Positions 34,601 to 47,570 are shown, counted from the first letter of the stretch. The stretch is 64,000 bases of DNA from Nymphaea colorata (GCF_008831285.2 NC_045138.2:36075115-36139114), one strand, 5' to 3'. Numbers and translations: made by a program. Notes: generated by a model not told the origin, from the sequence alone.

Positions 34601-37600
34601 CACCATTTAATTAGAGGCCCACTTCCTTTGGCATTGAATAAATCAAACTGTGGATCGGCAGTCTTGGTAAAAACTTGGAGCCATGCGTTCCACTGGATTG
34701 AATTGTAAGTTGTCTAGATGCAGCCATGAATGCTGGCCTCCACTCCCGGAATTTCTTGGTATTGGTTTGTTTGATCAGGTCTATCGTGAATATGATTCAG
34801 GATGTGGACCAAATTAAATCGACCTGGTTAGTCCAGTTGAATTCTAAATTTTTGAGATCTACTCGGACCAATTAAAAACAAAAAAAAAAAGACTTTCCCT
34901 CTCTCTCCTTTTCAAAGAAAAAAATGGATGAAATTATGAACAGTCTTGCTGTTGCTTCAATAAAATTTGAACAATATATGCTTCTAAGTAAGACTTCAAA
35001 TCCCATTTGTCTTGTGGAACCATTGCATGCCATAAATATCATTAACTTTTGAGTTTTAGTCGGCGAAGCTCTTCTCAAAAAATTGATCGGCACGTTAATT
35101 TTCCCTGACAAAACCTTAAGAATTATATATATTTTTTAAATATTTAACTTTTTTTTTTGCCAATTTTCTCATAAAAACTTGTATCGCCATTCAAATTAGC
35201 TATTAAAATATTTTTAAAAGAAAAAATTATAAACATCTGAAAACTTTTTTTTCCGAGAAAGATAAATAGTCTTCCGCTTTTTTTTGGATCGAAGAAAGAT
35301 GCTTGTTTCGATGGATTAACCGCGCATGCACACACTTCATGGTTCTCGAAATTGGTCTTAGGACCAAAGGATGGTGGATTTGAAATCTCACCTTTCTTGA
35401 AATTAAAAGTTGTACCTCTATAATGGAATATCACGTATTCAAACATGACCTTAGTAGGATCACTGGTGAATGGGAGATATGACTGCTTGTCGATATCTTA
35501 ATAATGAATGCTATTGTCTTAATTATATTAAGAGTTAGAAAGAGAAAGCCTCACCATAGTTGGATCTGAGTCGTCGTGAATCGCCCGAATCATCTAGAAT
35601 CGTCCATTTACTGAGTCACAAATCGGGTGGTTTGGGATCTTCAACTAATTACACGTTCTTTTTTTTTTTTTTGTTTCGTGTTGTTGAATAGTAAAGTATG
35701 TTATTTTTTGAATTTTGAAATATCAGAAACTTTGGTAAGTATAGACAAATACTCATATTACATGTCATTCAATTCTAGTTGACGAAAACAAATAAATAAA
35801 TATGAAGTCCCCATAGATTTACCATATTCGTCTATTTATAGAAAAGAAAAAGAAAAAATGTAGTATGACATAACCCAGCCGAGTCGTCGAACAAACTCTC
35901 TCTAACCCGGCGACCCCGTCTTTAGCCGATCCGAGTTCGAGTTTCGTCAATTATGAGCCTCACCACAAGTTATTTTCAACATCTTGAGTTTAATTAAACT
36001 TCCTTGGGGTTGTCGTCATCTAATTCATGGTATTGGTACATGTCATAATGCAACATATATGTTGTCTGAGTGAGGCATAGCCATTTATTGTTTGAGACGG
36101 CAATGTAATAAAGGCTGCCACTGTTGCTCCTTTACTGTCTTCATTAAATCGTGGCTCTTCTGCTGCAGGTTTCTTCAATCGTTTTCCACCTACTGCGAAG
36201 AACTTCCTTACATCATTACCAAATTCACCTCTCGTAAATTGGAATTCTCCCTTTTCTTACTGTTTCCCCTCCGAAAATAATTGAGTTTGATCCTTCACCA
36301 GAATGAGCTATGATCTAGTAGTGATAATGGGTACATCTTCAGTCCATATATATCATTGAAGTGCTTTTTACTTTTTGCTGCCTTTTCTTTCTTTCTTTCT
36401 TTCTTTCTTGTTATTTCAAGGAACCATCTGAATATTATTACACCATTTAATGGGCCTTTTGCTACGCACGTGAGATGAATAAACAAAGCATGTGTAGTAT
36501 GTATTAATTGGATGTGCAAAAAAATCTGATTCTGATTGCCCTTGGTTTGAATCCATTAATTTCCTTCAATAAGAATCCAAATCCAAATTCCAACCCCAAT
36601 AGAAGTCTGAGAAGCCTAAGCAGGAGCAAACTCCCCGGATTTTCAAACAGTTCTACACTGTTTGAAATTTGAAATGAGTGAGAAGTCAGAAATAAATATT
36701 TCGATTCACTGCGAAAGAAAACAAGTGGTGCAATATAAGCTCCTGCTGGGTAGAAGAACCGTCTCGCATCACCATTCCCATGTCTTCTTCCTGAACTGTC
36801 GAAAAGCTTTCGAAAGTTAACTTTGGACGCATGCTTTCAGGTTGGAAATTTTGTTGGGGAGAGACTCCAATGAATTTCTTTTGGGTGAAACGGGAAAAAA
36901 GGATAATAATAAAAAAAAAAAAACAAGGACTTGAGGGATCTGAGTAGGAGAGCACAACAAAAGTGAATAACATATATTTTTTGTTCTAATAGATGTTGAT
37001 ACCTCCAGTGGTTGATTTTTTGGGACTTTCCTGCAATCTAAGGTCGTGCCTGAGTATGGAAAGAATCTTTGCCAAAGTTTTTCTTAGAGAGAGTTTGTTT
37101 GCTCAAAAGTGTCTCAAGTAACAAGAAACTAGGGGCATGCAATAATTCCACCTTTCTTCGAATGAGCCGTGAAAGTCTTATTAGAGTGCAGTGTTGCGTT
37201 GATGTTTGGTGTAAATTTCATGGCCACACTTTTACCCACCATTGTCATTAAACCTCAACTTAAACTACCGAGAAATGAACCCAAAACCTAGATTTGGCGA
37301 GAAAAGGTTTTGCTTCCTTCTTGCTCATCATTTCCCAAGAGTTTCTTAATCGTTTTAGGGGAAACTGACCTTCACGGCACCCACAACTTCTATTTGGATT
37401 CGGTGGGATTTGATTCATGCCATCAAACACATCCTAAAATAAGGGCATGGTTCAAATGTTATGAGCGAATTGAAAATCAGAATTAATCAAATTTCGATGT
37501 AAATAAAGCGAAGAAAGGGAGATGTGAAGCCACATTTTGCAATTTACATCCTCTGAATTCGTCAGTGTTCCAACTCCCGAGAATTTTTGGTGGGATGGTC

Positions 37601-37900
37601 CAATTGGATCCAAATCCGTGTCCGATCCGTGGAAGCTCACCGCGCGATTTGGTTATTCCGCCAACGAACGTTCAACACCTTCCCCTCTCTCTTTCTTTCT
37701 CGTCCCTCTTTCCGCTTGTCTACGCGGTTAACCCCAAACTCGTTGGCCATCAGCGCGGAATCCTCTTCTCATTCGGCGCCATTGTTCCTCGATTAGAGAG
37801 GGAAGAGAGAGGAATGGAAGGGTGTGGTACTTGTTAGTTGATCTCCTTGCTCGATCACGACTCAATAGGTAAAGAATGGTGAGAAGGAGAAGAGCCATCC
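31660..37900. other. Long intergenic region, no gene seen
   Basis: AT-rich DNA with a T23 tract (32,351-32,373), a GGGGGA-rich patch near 33,380 and a 32-bp tandem duplication. Open frames here are short and without recognisable motifs. Confidence 0.5.
33455..33518. repeat. 32-bp tandem duplication
   Basis: Units 33,455-33,486 and 33,487-33,518 both read GAAAGATTGCTT then C or G, then ATTAGCATAAAAAAGTGAT, with one mismatch. A recent slippage or unequal exchange is the likely origin. Confidence 0.9.
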
Positions 37901-37984
37901 GACATCCCCTTTTTGGACCCCAAATTTCAATTTCCGAGCCATCTTCTTGATGGGTTCAGGAGGAACCGCGATCTCGCTTCCTCC

Positions 37985-40900
37985 ATGGATTCCGAGAAGA
38001 ACTGTTCGAATTTGGATGAGAAGTTGTCCGAGGAGGCTGGTATCTTGGACCCCGAAGCCAAGATCATTGACTGGGAAGAGTTTCAGCAGGAGCTAGCCAG
38101 GTTATGGAGTCTCTCTTCGGCCCTCAGCAACGCTGAGGAAAAAAAAGAGTCGCTCGTTCAGATGCTGAACCCTCTTATGCAGGTTGGTATTTCTCCCTCC
38201 CTCTCGTTCCCACCGTTTCGGGCATGCTTTTGTGATCCTTTTGGGGTTCTTGTTTTTGTGCTTTGGTTACATGGTTCAATGTTGATCATGTCTGAAATGA
38301 CAACTATCTATTTTTTGGTCTGTGTCCTTTTTTCTGTTTTGACGATTTTCTGGCAATGTTTTTCTTGTGCATTTTCAACGGTAAGTATTCAACTCTCTGA
38401 ACCTTAGTTCCCTCTCAATTTTGGGCATCTTTTTTGTTCATCATCGGATTGTTTCTTTCAATTTAACTTTCATTCTGGAGATGAAAAAGATAGAAGAATA
38501 TATTCTTTATGGCCTGATCTTGTGTGATCGGACTTGGGCTCTGGAGATTATTTTAATTCGGCCATCTTCTAGAAAAGCGAGTAAGCCTAGAAACCACATT
38601 GTGGAGTACGGCCCAACAGCCCCCTTATGCTTCATATCTTCTTCGTATGAAGTAATCAAGTGGTTTCTCGCATTAATCGTGTAATATACCATGCTCTTAT
38701 GAGTTATTGACCTTGAGTTGGGTTCCTGATTCTTCTATTTTGTATCCTTTGTTATCAATCTTGAAGGTTTAACCGTCTTAAGCGTCTCTCCTGCAGCGTT
38801 TTGGTTTTGGGGAAACCTTTTGCTTTAGGATCCATAGAACTGTTCTGTTTACACTTTTTTCATTTTTTATTATGGTTTCTTGCACGACGAAACCACATCC
38901 AAACAGAACGCCTGGTTGCATTTCTTGCGGCATAGATTCCCGAGGCTAGTCACTCCGCCAGTAGGGCCTATGCTGCTACGCATGCTTTAGCTTATGCAGG
39001 GAGTGATTCATGAGCTTTGAATTCCACCTGCTTTCTTGGCCGCCAAAGTTTCATCTACTACTTTCTGTTCATTTGCATGGTAAACATTTATTTTACTTGG
39101 TACAAGGATTGGGGGCTTTTTCTTTTTGTCACAGAACATTATAGTGGCTGAACTTTGTGCATGCATGGAATAGGTGTTTCTGCACTTTAATTGATTACTC
39201 CATCTTTTAGTGGCACCACCTTGTGGTGAGCAGGTCCGGGCAGAGTCCTTAGATAGAACAAATGAGCTTGAGGATATGAAGCAGAAATTGGAAACGAGGA
39301 AGTGGACAATGGGAAACTTGTTGATGAAACTGAAGAATGCAAAGGAGGACTTGCAACTTAGGAAAGGAGAGCTATCTGTTGAAGCTAGGTCACTTCTAGT
39401 CGCTGCAAAGTCACACTCTGCAGCTGTAAGGCATTTACAAGTAAGGAATGGTTATGCAAGCCAATTTCATATTGCAGTTTGATTTTTGGTTTCCTGTTCC
39501 TTGACTTCTTCTTATCCAACCTACTGTTTCTTGATAAAATTTGTTCCCTCTGTTACAAATGTTTATTGCATGCCAATGTACATGCTAGTGGAAACCTTTC
39601 TTAGTTCCAATTGGTGTGTAATGTACCATGAAATCCTTTCTCTGCAGTTCTTCATCGAAAATGTCGTTTATATCTAATATAAGAACATGGCAGTGGATAA
39701 GTAAATAATATATGACTAACCACTTGGACATGGTGTGTCCAAAGTCATTCATCTGATTTCTTTGTGCTTCGCATGAAATTGGGTTAATTGATTTGGGACT
39801 TCGTACCTCCATCATGGTTATTCTTGCATCTGGATGTCAGTATGTATTGCAGGTTACCTTTTTTCTGTATAAGTGGGTAAAATTTTCTAGTCCTGAACAT
39901 TCTTGCGTGCTTTTCTGCTGTATCTTTGTACTTGCTTCATTGGGTTGTGATGTCCAAAATTTGACATGGCTAAGCGGAATGCAAGATATTCTCCAGATTA
40001 CATAATGTGGCTTCATTATTTAAATAATGACTCTAAGCAAGTAGCTGGGTATGAAAAAACATGGATTTAAGCATGTAATTGCTGTCCTTAAGAATTTTTT
40101 TCCCCCTGTGTGATATTGCTGTAAGATTAGGACTTGCCTGGATAAGTTGCATGAACTCCCTTTTACCATTCAGATGCCAGGTCAGACTTTTTTTTTTGTC
40201 TCGTTCATTTAATTTGGATTGCCTAAATATCACTAATTGGTCATCAGAAGACTGAGGAGATATGTGATAGGAAGCTACTGGACACCTAATCACTGCATTG
40301 GTTCGTCTGAGCTTTTTGTCTTTCTCATTGTTGTGCTTCTCCTATTGTTTATCGTTTGAGAACCAGGATAATGGTTGTGGCTGACTCTGTACCTGTTGCT
40401 TTCAATGTACTTAATTTTCAAAAGATAACTATCCTAGAACTCTGATAGGAAGAGAACATATTGCTAGCTGGAGAAATGGGACATAAGCATTTGAAAGAGG
40501 TGCAGAAGTTGTTGCGAAGAAGGCATCAGCACATGGTTATGCAGATTTCCACTATTTATCCTTTGAAGGTATTAAATGGAAGAGCACCTGACGTTGGGGT
40601 TAATCAACCATGCCCTAATGGAGGTTCCTCAGGTAATCTGTAGATCCTGCATTGTGGAGCTTCCATATATTATCTTTTAAGGTCATATGGGATAATTATG
40701 CTTCTCTTTCTGTGTGTATTGTGTGTTTGTGGATACAATACTGGATGAGCAATTTGGATGATGAAATAACATTCTCCTTTCAGGGGATGGTGCTGCTTGT
40801 CCACCTGGTGCTTTAACACTTAATATGTCTGGTAAGTGGTAGTGGATCGTTCACTATATTGGCAATGCAACTAGTGGTGCTGCCCTTAAGGTCCGGCTGA

Positions 40901-42521
40901 CAGGTTCTCAATGGTACGATAAAATTGTCCTTTCAGGGGATGGTGCCAGTTGTCCACTTGATGCGTCAACACATAATAACCCTGGTAATGGGTCTCTCAC
41001 TATATTGGGACTCCTACTAGTGGTTCCGCCCTTAAGAAAGTCAAGCTTTTTCAGTGATAAGCAAGAGATTCAGAGGACTGCTGCTGCCTTGGGTTATGTT
41101 GCACATGTGAGTTCTTCCATTCTCAGTACTGGAGAAAGCATCTGTTGCCTTTTTTTCTCCTCACGTTAATTTACTTCTTAAAGTCATAGGTCCATAGCTG
41201 TTGTGGACTTGTAAACTTAGTACCATGTGTATTTTTTTCATTTAGTTTGTTTTTGTATTGATTTACTGAGTATGAATTGTTTGCTTTACTCATTTTATGC
41301 TGACCTTTTTCTACCTCTTGGTTTATCAGTTTGTATCGCTTATTGCATCATACTTGGAGGTTCCTCTACGGTATCCTTTACGCTTGGGAGGTTCACGCTC
41401 ATATGTTCTTGATCCTGCTCCTTCTGTTGAGCCTATGTCATCTGATCCAGCTTATTCTTCAACTGCATATTCCAGTCCAAAGCCTGCAGGGTTCCCCCTC
41501 TTTTTGGAAGGACAGGACACAACACGATTTGCTTATGCTATATTTTTGCTAAACAAGGTTCCTTCTATTTATTTGCTTTGTATTGAAGCATTTAGCTTTT
41601 GGATGTTCTGTTTTTCTAATATGAAAATTTTGAACAAATCTTAACCTCAAAGAAATCATGCAAGAGATATTATAGAAAACATAAACTGCGGTAGTTGCAT
41701 GTTCATGTTAAAGCATTATGTCATTTATTTCACACTATTTGAAATCAGTTTATATATTGGAAGAAAAGTCTAAGAAAGTAAAGTATCTCAACGAGGGATG
41801 AAGTAGTCTTCAATATTATGGTCCAATGAGCTGTTAGCATTTCCTTTTAATGCATTCTTTCCATTTACCAACGCATAAATACCGATGTTATGTTGTCTGT
41901 GATGAACAGAAAGTAAAACAAAATGTTGAAAGTCAGACCTGGCACTTGATGCGATTGCTGCCATCAATTCACAAGTAAATCTAATCGAGTGTGTATTTTA
42001 CAAGCCAATCATAAAATTCAACCTAGTTTGCTTTAAATTGTGAAGTATTACAGTTCTTACCTGGATTTTCCTGGAAGCTGCTTTATGAATTATTTGATTT
42101 CTTTGCCTTTTTGAAGCTGAAGATGTATGCAGTATTTTCTTCCTGAAATCTGTCCTGTTTTGGATCATTAGCATTCTGTCATGGGCATGTCATGCACCAT
42201 ATTTATTTTTTAAAAATTTATGCATTTATGTGCAAAAATAGTTGATCACTTGATATTGCTTCCATATACACTGCTTATAATCAATTATGGGTGCAAAGCA
42301 GACTGTAAATATAGGTATTTTCCGTTTTTTCCATCTTATGAAATGATAAGAACCTGACATGTTTGTTTCTCTGGCTTGAGAAGGACATCGAGCAATTGCT
42401 TAATTCTCTGGGCATTCAAAGTACAGGACCGCGAAGGGTGCTGGCCAATTTGAAGGAGCTGTTGAGATGCATCCAGTCTCATGATTATGTAGATAACCTC
42501 AATGTTTCTTTTCCAAGTTGA
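37985..42521 (+). CDS. VPS38: VPS38 / UVRAG homologue, PI3-kinase complex II subunit
   Basis: VPS38 partners VPS34, VPS15 and ATG6/Beclin in the class III PI3-kinase complex acting on endosomes and vacuolar sorting. Seven exons join in phase to 390 aa: 37985-38182, 39234-39440, 40449-40632, 40784-40831, 40937-41106, 41330-41557, 42384-42521. Order: an N-terminal helical part ([18 protein letters not shown]), a coiled coil ([20 protein letters not shown]), then the conserved BARA-like part with [60 protein letters not shown] and [20 protein letters not shown]. The ATG is the first in frame. Exon 4 is an odd 16-residue mini-exon produced by a tandem duplication of the start of exon 5. Exons 4-6 and most of intron 6 are duplicated in inverted orientation at 45.6-47.2 kb. 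Apart from the extra exon the gene looks intact. Confidence 0.93.
40774..41036 (+). repeat. Internal exon duplication in VPS38
   Basis: Copy A (40,774-40,890) and copy B (40,927-41,036) share CCTTTCAGGGGATGGTGC at the acceptor, then TGTCCAC, ACACxTAATA and, further on, TCACTATATTGG and CTAGTGGT. Copy B is conserved coding sequence (exon 5). In copy A only the first 48 nt are kept as exon 4, with a new GTAAGT donor. The rest, once coding, is now intron. Both copies are also present in the inverted duplicate, so this event is the older one. Confidence 0.8.
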
Positions 42522-42529
42522 CTTTTTCT

Positions 42530-43400
42530 GCTGGACTCTGTACCACTCTACTATAACATCCAGAGAAGGGTAATTAGGCGGCATTGGTGCGGCTTTTTTT
42601 TGTGGAGCACTTAACCATCATGCCCATGTCAAGAGGTTAAATTTTTTAAAGTCTTCGAGGGCTGTTGTTTTGTTGTATTGCGGTAGAAGCATTCTTGAAG
42701 ATAATTGTGTATAAAATGCGACCAAACTGCTGCTCTTACATAATGAGCTTTCCAGTTTTCCAAGTTCAGTGTAGCATAGAGCTTGGGAATGGCATTAAAA
42801 CCGGAGGCAGCATTTAGGGCTTCTTAATGGTATACAAGCTGGTTGTTTGTGTTGTAACCTTTTTTATTTTTCGAAGTGGAAGCCAACTTACTGTAGAATA
42901 TGATATACTAACTGGTTAAATTAACAAAAATTCAACGATACAAGTGTAGCTTACTCTTTTTCATGATGACTAAGTTCTGGACTTGCACACCAGAGCAACA
43001 GCTAGCTGAGCGTAGTGAAAGCAACCAGGTGGATATGATGCTGGATTTATACCTCAACCATTTACGAGATTCTGTCCTTTCCATGTCAAGCCAACAGGGA
43101 AGATTCTCGTGTGTCATCCAAATCCTTATTGTGGTCCACTTTGCTTGAGTTAGCCTCAACGATTTGGATATGTGCACAGGCTCAAAGAAGCTCCATTATC
43201 GGAGGTTGACATCTGTCCTTGTTGGTTCTCGAGCTAATTCCTTTTGACATGGTCTCTGGTCGCACAGACACACACTCACTCTGAGTAGACAATCTGTTTA
43301 GGTACTCTTCTTCCTGCATGCGTTTGTTTCATTACGGGTTCATATAAGCGTTGCAGTCAAGTTCCTCAACTTAGGCACATGTACAATTGACACAACTATT
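42530..43400. other. VPS38 3' flank, no gene seen
   Basis: The first few hundred bases are probably VPS38 3'UTR. Beyond about 42,930 the DNA has no assignable feature. It might include the eroded 3' end of the minus-strand NLR relic. Confidence 0.4.
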
Positions 43401-43418
43401 AGAAGCGGCATCGGTGCT

Positions 43419-45622
43419 TCAACTTTTACCCATTCCTCCAAACAAGGCAAGTGAAGAACAACTCTCAACTTGGGAAATGGAACAACCTGAGGATTTCCAC
43501 AATTTCCACAAAATTCCTTGCTTATGCATTTGATTCCAATGACTTATGCTTAGAAATTCAAGAAACGGCAACTTGACAAATGCAGGCAGCGCCTCCATAA
43601 ATTCTATGTTCACTAGATGAGATGAAGACTGGCATGGCAGCCATGAAAGCCTCTTTAGTCTCGGGATGTTAGACACATTTACGCTCCCAAGAAACCGCAT
43701 CACTCCATCCACTTCCAGCCACTCTTCCAAATTAAGAAACTCATGCACATTGAGAGTCTCCAACTTGGGGAATGCATTTTCCAGTTTAACACTGCCATAG
43801 AACTCCTTACCTATGCATTTCACCTTATCGATTCCTTCCATGTAGAGGAGCTTAAGAAAGGGCCCCAAGTAATGGTAGCAGTTCACAGTTCACACATTGA
43901 ATGAGCCGCACCTCCACTAGGTTGGACAACCATGGATATGTCATCCAACTTGGAAATTTCTTGCCATCATAATGCTCTACTGCAAGCTTTGCAAGGGTTT
44001 TGCAAGGTTGGAGATTTTCAAAGGCAGCCTCTATCCTTTCTGTAAAATCAAAACTTTTATAAGCTTGATCAAAGGGATCAACATCTTTTCCTGATGGAAA
44101 CCCACTAAGCAATGACATTAGTAGAGAACAAAGCTATCTACATTTAAGATCTGAAGGTATCCGGAACATCAGTTCTAAAGAACATATTTCTGTCCTTTTC
44201 AGGAGCTGTGGTTCTTTTTGCCTCAATATCATTCTTGACCATGTAAAGATTTTCTATGCATAGATCTCCATGGAGAAGGTTAAGCTTCCTTAAGTTCATG
44301 AATTCTACACTCAGCTGACACAATAAACCTGTGTAATGGGTGCCTCCGATACCTTCTGGCAAGGATCTTATTTTATGGGTGCCTCCAAGCTCAAGATATC
44401 TCAAGCTGCTCATCTGGTTGATTTTCTGTGGTAGCTCTTTGAGGCTAGAGCAGCCAATGAGATCTAAAATCTCTAAGCTGCACAATGAAGCAACAGATGT
44501 TAGTAGTTCTGTAATTGGATTGTGTGAGAGGATCAGGTGCCTTAGATGCTTCATGTTCTTCACTGCCTTTGGCAATGCACGAATGCCTACCTTTCCCAAA
44601 TCGAAGAGCGTCAAACTGGCCAAACTTCTGACGAGATTAGAAAGTCCTCCGGAGAAAGGCATTTTATCTAGTAATCTCAGAGTGCGCAATTGGCCAATAT
44701 GACTGTTTTCTTGAAAGGGGGATGCAGCACCAAAGAGTACACGATTCACTTTATAGTCCAGAAATAAATGACGTGTTTTCAGTGAAATGCCGTTTGGCAT
44801 TTCTACTGTCAGATACTCTTCCCCAGCAAAAAAACGAAAAAGATCATGTGCCATTTTAGGAACATAATATGCATTGTTCTTATCAACCGCAGCTTGCAAG
44901 TACGTTCTCGACGACAATTCCCTGAAATAGCCGTCAGCTAATTGAAGCATCATGTTCATCCTATCATTCTTGAGAAAACAGTTTCGAACCCATGAAATTT
45001 TCAATTCATTCTTAGAAATCAGTCTCTGTCTAGGATATAGAGAAGAAAATGCAAAGCAACTATTAAGATGTGAAGGCAAGTAATAAAAACTTAACAAAAA
45101 TGATGGTAAGACCCCGTCGAGTCTAGGAAGAGACCACAATTGGTCCTCTAAAACGGCCTACGATTGCTCCTTTGTTTCCAAGCCTCGAAGCACACCACCT
45201 ACAACCTTCACAGCATGAGGCAATCCCTCGCACTTCTTCAGTATCTCTCTTCCAATTCTTTCCAACATAGTTTGCACACAATCTCCTCTGCCTTCGAGCT
45301 CCTCATAATGAAAAAGTCTCCAACTATCCTCGTTTGACAAAGGCTCAAGTTGGCAAGCGTGGTTGATGCCCGGCATCAATGAAACCTTCTCGCTGCAGCT
45401 TGCGACTATAATCCTGCTACCACGTGCACCACAGGAGAGAGGTTTCTCAAAGGCTCCCACTCTTCTGAGTTCTCAAACCACACATTGTCTAATACGAGCA
45501 AAAACCTCATATTTTCCAACAAAGAGTATCTTGCATATACCATAAGTCTGCAATAAAATGAGGCTCGTAACCTCGTGCAGCGGTTAAAATCTCATTTGTG
45601 ATTCTCATCACATTCAAACCTA
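43419..45622 (-). pseudogene. Truncated CNL-type NB-ARC/LRR resistance gene
   Basis: Reading leftward on the minus strand, NB-ARC parts appear in order. They are kinase-2-like FLLVLDNVWFENSEEWEPL (about 45.5 kb), RNBS-B GSRIIVASCSEKV (about 45.4 kb), GLPHAVKVVGG in place of GLPLA (about 45.2 kb), RNBS-D-like LPSHLNSCFAFSSLYP (about 45.1 kb) and an MHD-like MAHDLF (about 44.85 kb). LRRs follow (LRHLILSHNPITELL, LEILDLIGCSSLKELP, LETLNVHEFLNLEEW). Trp ending kinase-2 and the LRR style fit the CNL/RGA class. The coiled coil and P-loop are absent: the homology begins abruptly at 45,622, where an inverted VPS38 copy abuts. The frame is interrupted several times (near 45.51, 45.15, 44.13 and 43.87 kb). 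It is a relic, not a working receptor. Confidence 0.85.
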
Positions 45623-47238
45623 CTGCTTTGAACCCATAATCGATTATAAGCAGTGTATATGGAAGCAATATCAAGTGATCAACTATTCTTGCATATAAAT
45701 GCATCAATGTTTAAAAAATAAATATGGTGCATGACATGACCATGACAAAATGCTAATGATCCAAAACAGGACAGATTTCGGGAAGAAAATACTGCATACA
45801 TCTTCAGCTTCAAAAAGGCAAAGAAATCAAATAATTCATAAAGCAGCTTCCAGGAAAATCCAGGTAAGAACTGTAATACTTAAAAATTTAAAGCAAACTA
45901 GGATGAATTTTATGATTGGCTTGTAAAATACACACTCGATTAGATTTACTTGTAAATTGATGGCAGCAATCGCATCAAGTGCCAGGTCTGACTTTCAACA
46001 TTTTGTTTTACTTTCTGTTCATCACAGACAACATAACATCGGTATTTATGCGTTGGTAAATGGAGAGAGTGCATTAAAAGGAAATGCTAACAGCTCATTA
46101 GACCATAATATTGAAGACTACTTTATCCCTGGTTGAGATACTTTACTTTCTTAGACTTTTCTTCCAATATATAATCTGATTTCAAATAGTACGAAATAAA
46201 TGACATAATGCTTTAACATGCAACGACCGCAGTTTATTTTTTCTATAATTTTTCTCTTGCATGATTTCCTTGAGGTTAAGATTTGTTCAAAATTTTCATA
46301 TTAAAAAAACAGAACATCCAAAAGCTAAATGCTTCAATACAAAGCAAATAAATAGAAGGAACCTTGTTTAGCAAAAATATAGCATAAGGAAATCGAGTTG
46401 TGCCTTGTCCTTCCAAAAAGAGGGGGAACCCTGCAGGCTTTGGACTGGAATATGCGGTTGAAGCCTAAGCTGGATCAGATGACATAGGCTCAACAGAAGA
46501 AGCAGGATCAAGAACATATGAGCGTGAACCTCCCAAGCGTAAAGGATACCGTAGAGGAACATCCAAGTATGATGACATAAGCGATACAAACTGATAAACC
46601 AAGAGGTAAAAAAAGGTCAGCATAAAATGAGTAAAGCAAACAATTCATACTCAAAGTAAATCAATACAAAAACAAACTAAATGAAAAAAATACACATATG
46701 GTACTAAGTTTACAAGTCCACAACAGCTATGGACATATGACTTTAAGAAGTAAATTAACGTGAGGAGAAAAAAAGGCAACAGATGCTTTCTCCAGTCTGA
46801 GAATGGAAGAACTCACATGTGCAACATAACCAAGGCAGCAGCAGACCTCTGAATCACTTGCTTATCACTGAAAAAGCTTGACTTTCTTAAGGGCGGAACC
46901 ACGAGTAGCAGTCCCAATATAGTGAGAGACCCATTACCAGGGTTATTATGTGTTGACGCATCAAGTGGACAACTGGCAGCATCCCCTGAAAGGACAATTT
47001 TATCGTACCATTGAGAGGCTGTCAGCCTGACCTTAAGGGCAGCACCACTAGTTGCATTGCCAATATAGTGAACGATCCACTACCACTTACCAGGGGATAT
47101 TAAGTGTTAAAGCACCAGGTGGACAAACAGCACCATCCCCTGAAAGGGGAATGTTATTCCATCATCCAAATTGCTCATCCAGTATTGTATCCACAAACAC
47201 ACAACACACACAAAAAGAGAAGCATAATTATCCCATAT
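45623..47238 (-). pseudogene. Inverted partial duplicate of VPS38
   Basis: The reverse complement matches 40,685-42,301 of VPS38 nearly base for base (1,616 versus 1,617 bp), including introns, so it arose by DNA duplication and not retroposition. It covers exons 4-6 and most of intron 6. It lacks exons 1-3 and 7. The exon 6 copy carries a stop (TAG for the Tyr codon after DPA) and several substitutions (for example DTTRF altered). Sampled stretches of intron 6 look about 97% identical by eye, suggesting recent origin. Its downstream end runs directly into the NLR relic on the same strand. Confidence 0.92.
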
Positions 47239-47570
47239 TGGCGGAGGTTGCATCAGAGTTTTAGTCAGAGCTAAAGAGCGGTTCAGCTGATGAGTCATAA
47301 ACGATTCCATCTCAATCGGCAATACGAATACGTGGGTAACAGGAAGAAGGCACTTAATGCAATTATTTCTTGTTCTATCAATGGTTTCTGAAGATGATGA
47401 GCTAATGAAGCCGTACATGTGGTAAGATCGTAGAGAAGCTTGCATAGACCTGATCTTTTGCATCACATTCAATTCTGATGAGTCAAAGATGACGAGAAAA
47501 AGATGGTAATTCGTACTCTAGAACAAGACACGGAGAAGAGAAATCAATACGCGCAGATCAATTTTACAAA
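47239..47570 (-). other. Unidentified segment upstream of the VPS38 copy
   Basis: A minus-strand frame (within 47,107-47,472) reads LNVMQKIRSMQASLRSYHMY and, later, CIKCLLPVTHVFVLPIEMES before entering the duplicated VPS38 intron. An acceptor-like TCATCAG precedes it, and a donor-like CT|GTAAGT lies about 110 bp further upstream. It could be an exon of another gene joined to the chimera, but no family is recognised. Confidence 0.3.

Noticed and set aside
41297-41644. Alternative plus frames around VPS38 exon 6
   Set aside because: One contains the true exon plus flanking intron; the others are frame shadows. The exon is limited by its splice sites at 41,330 and 41,557.
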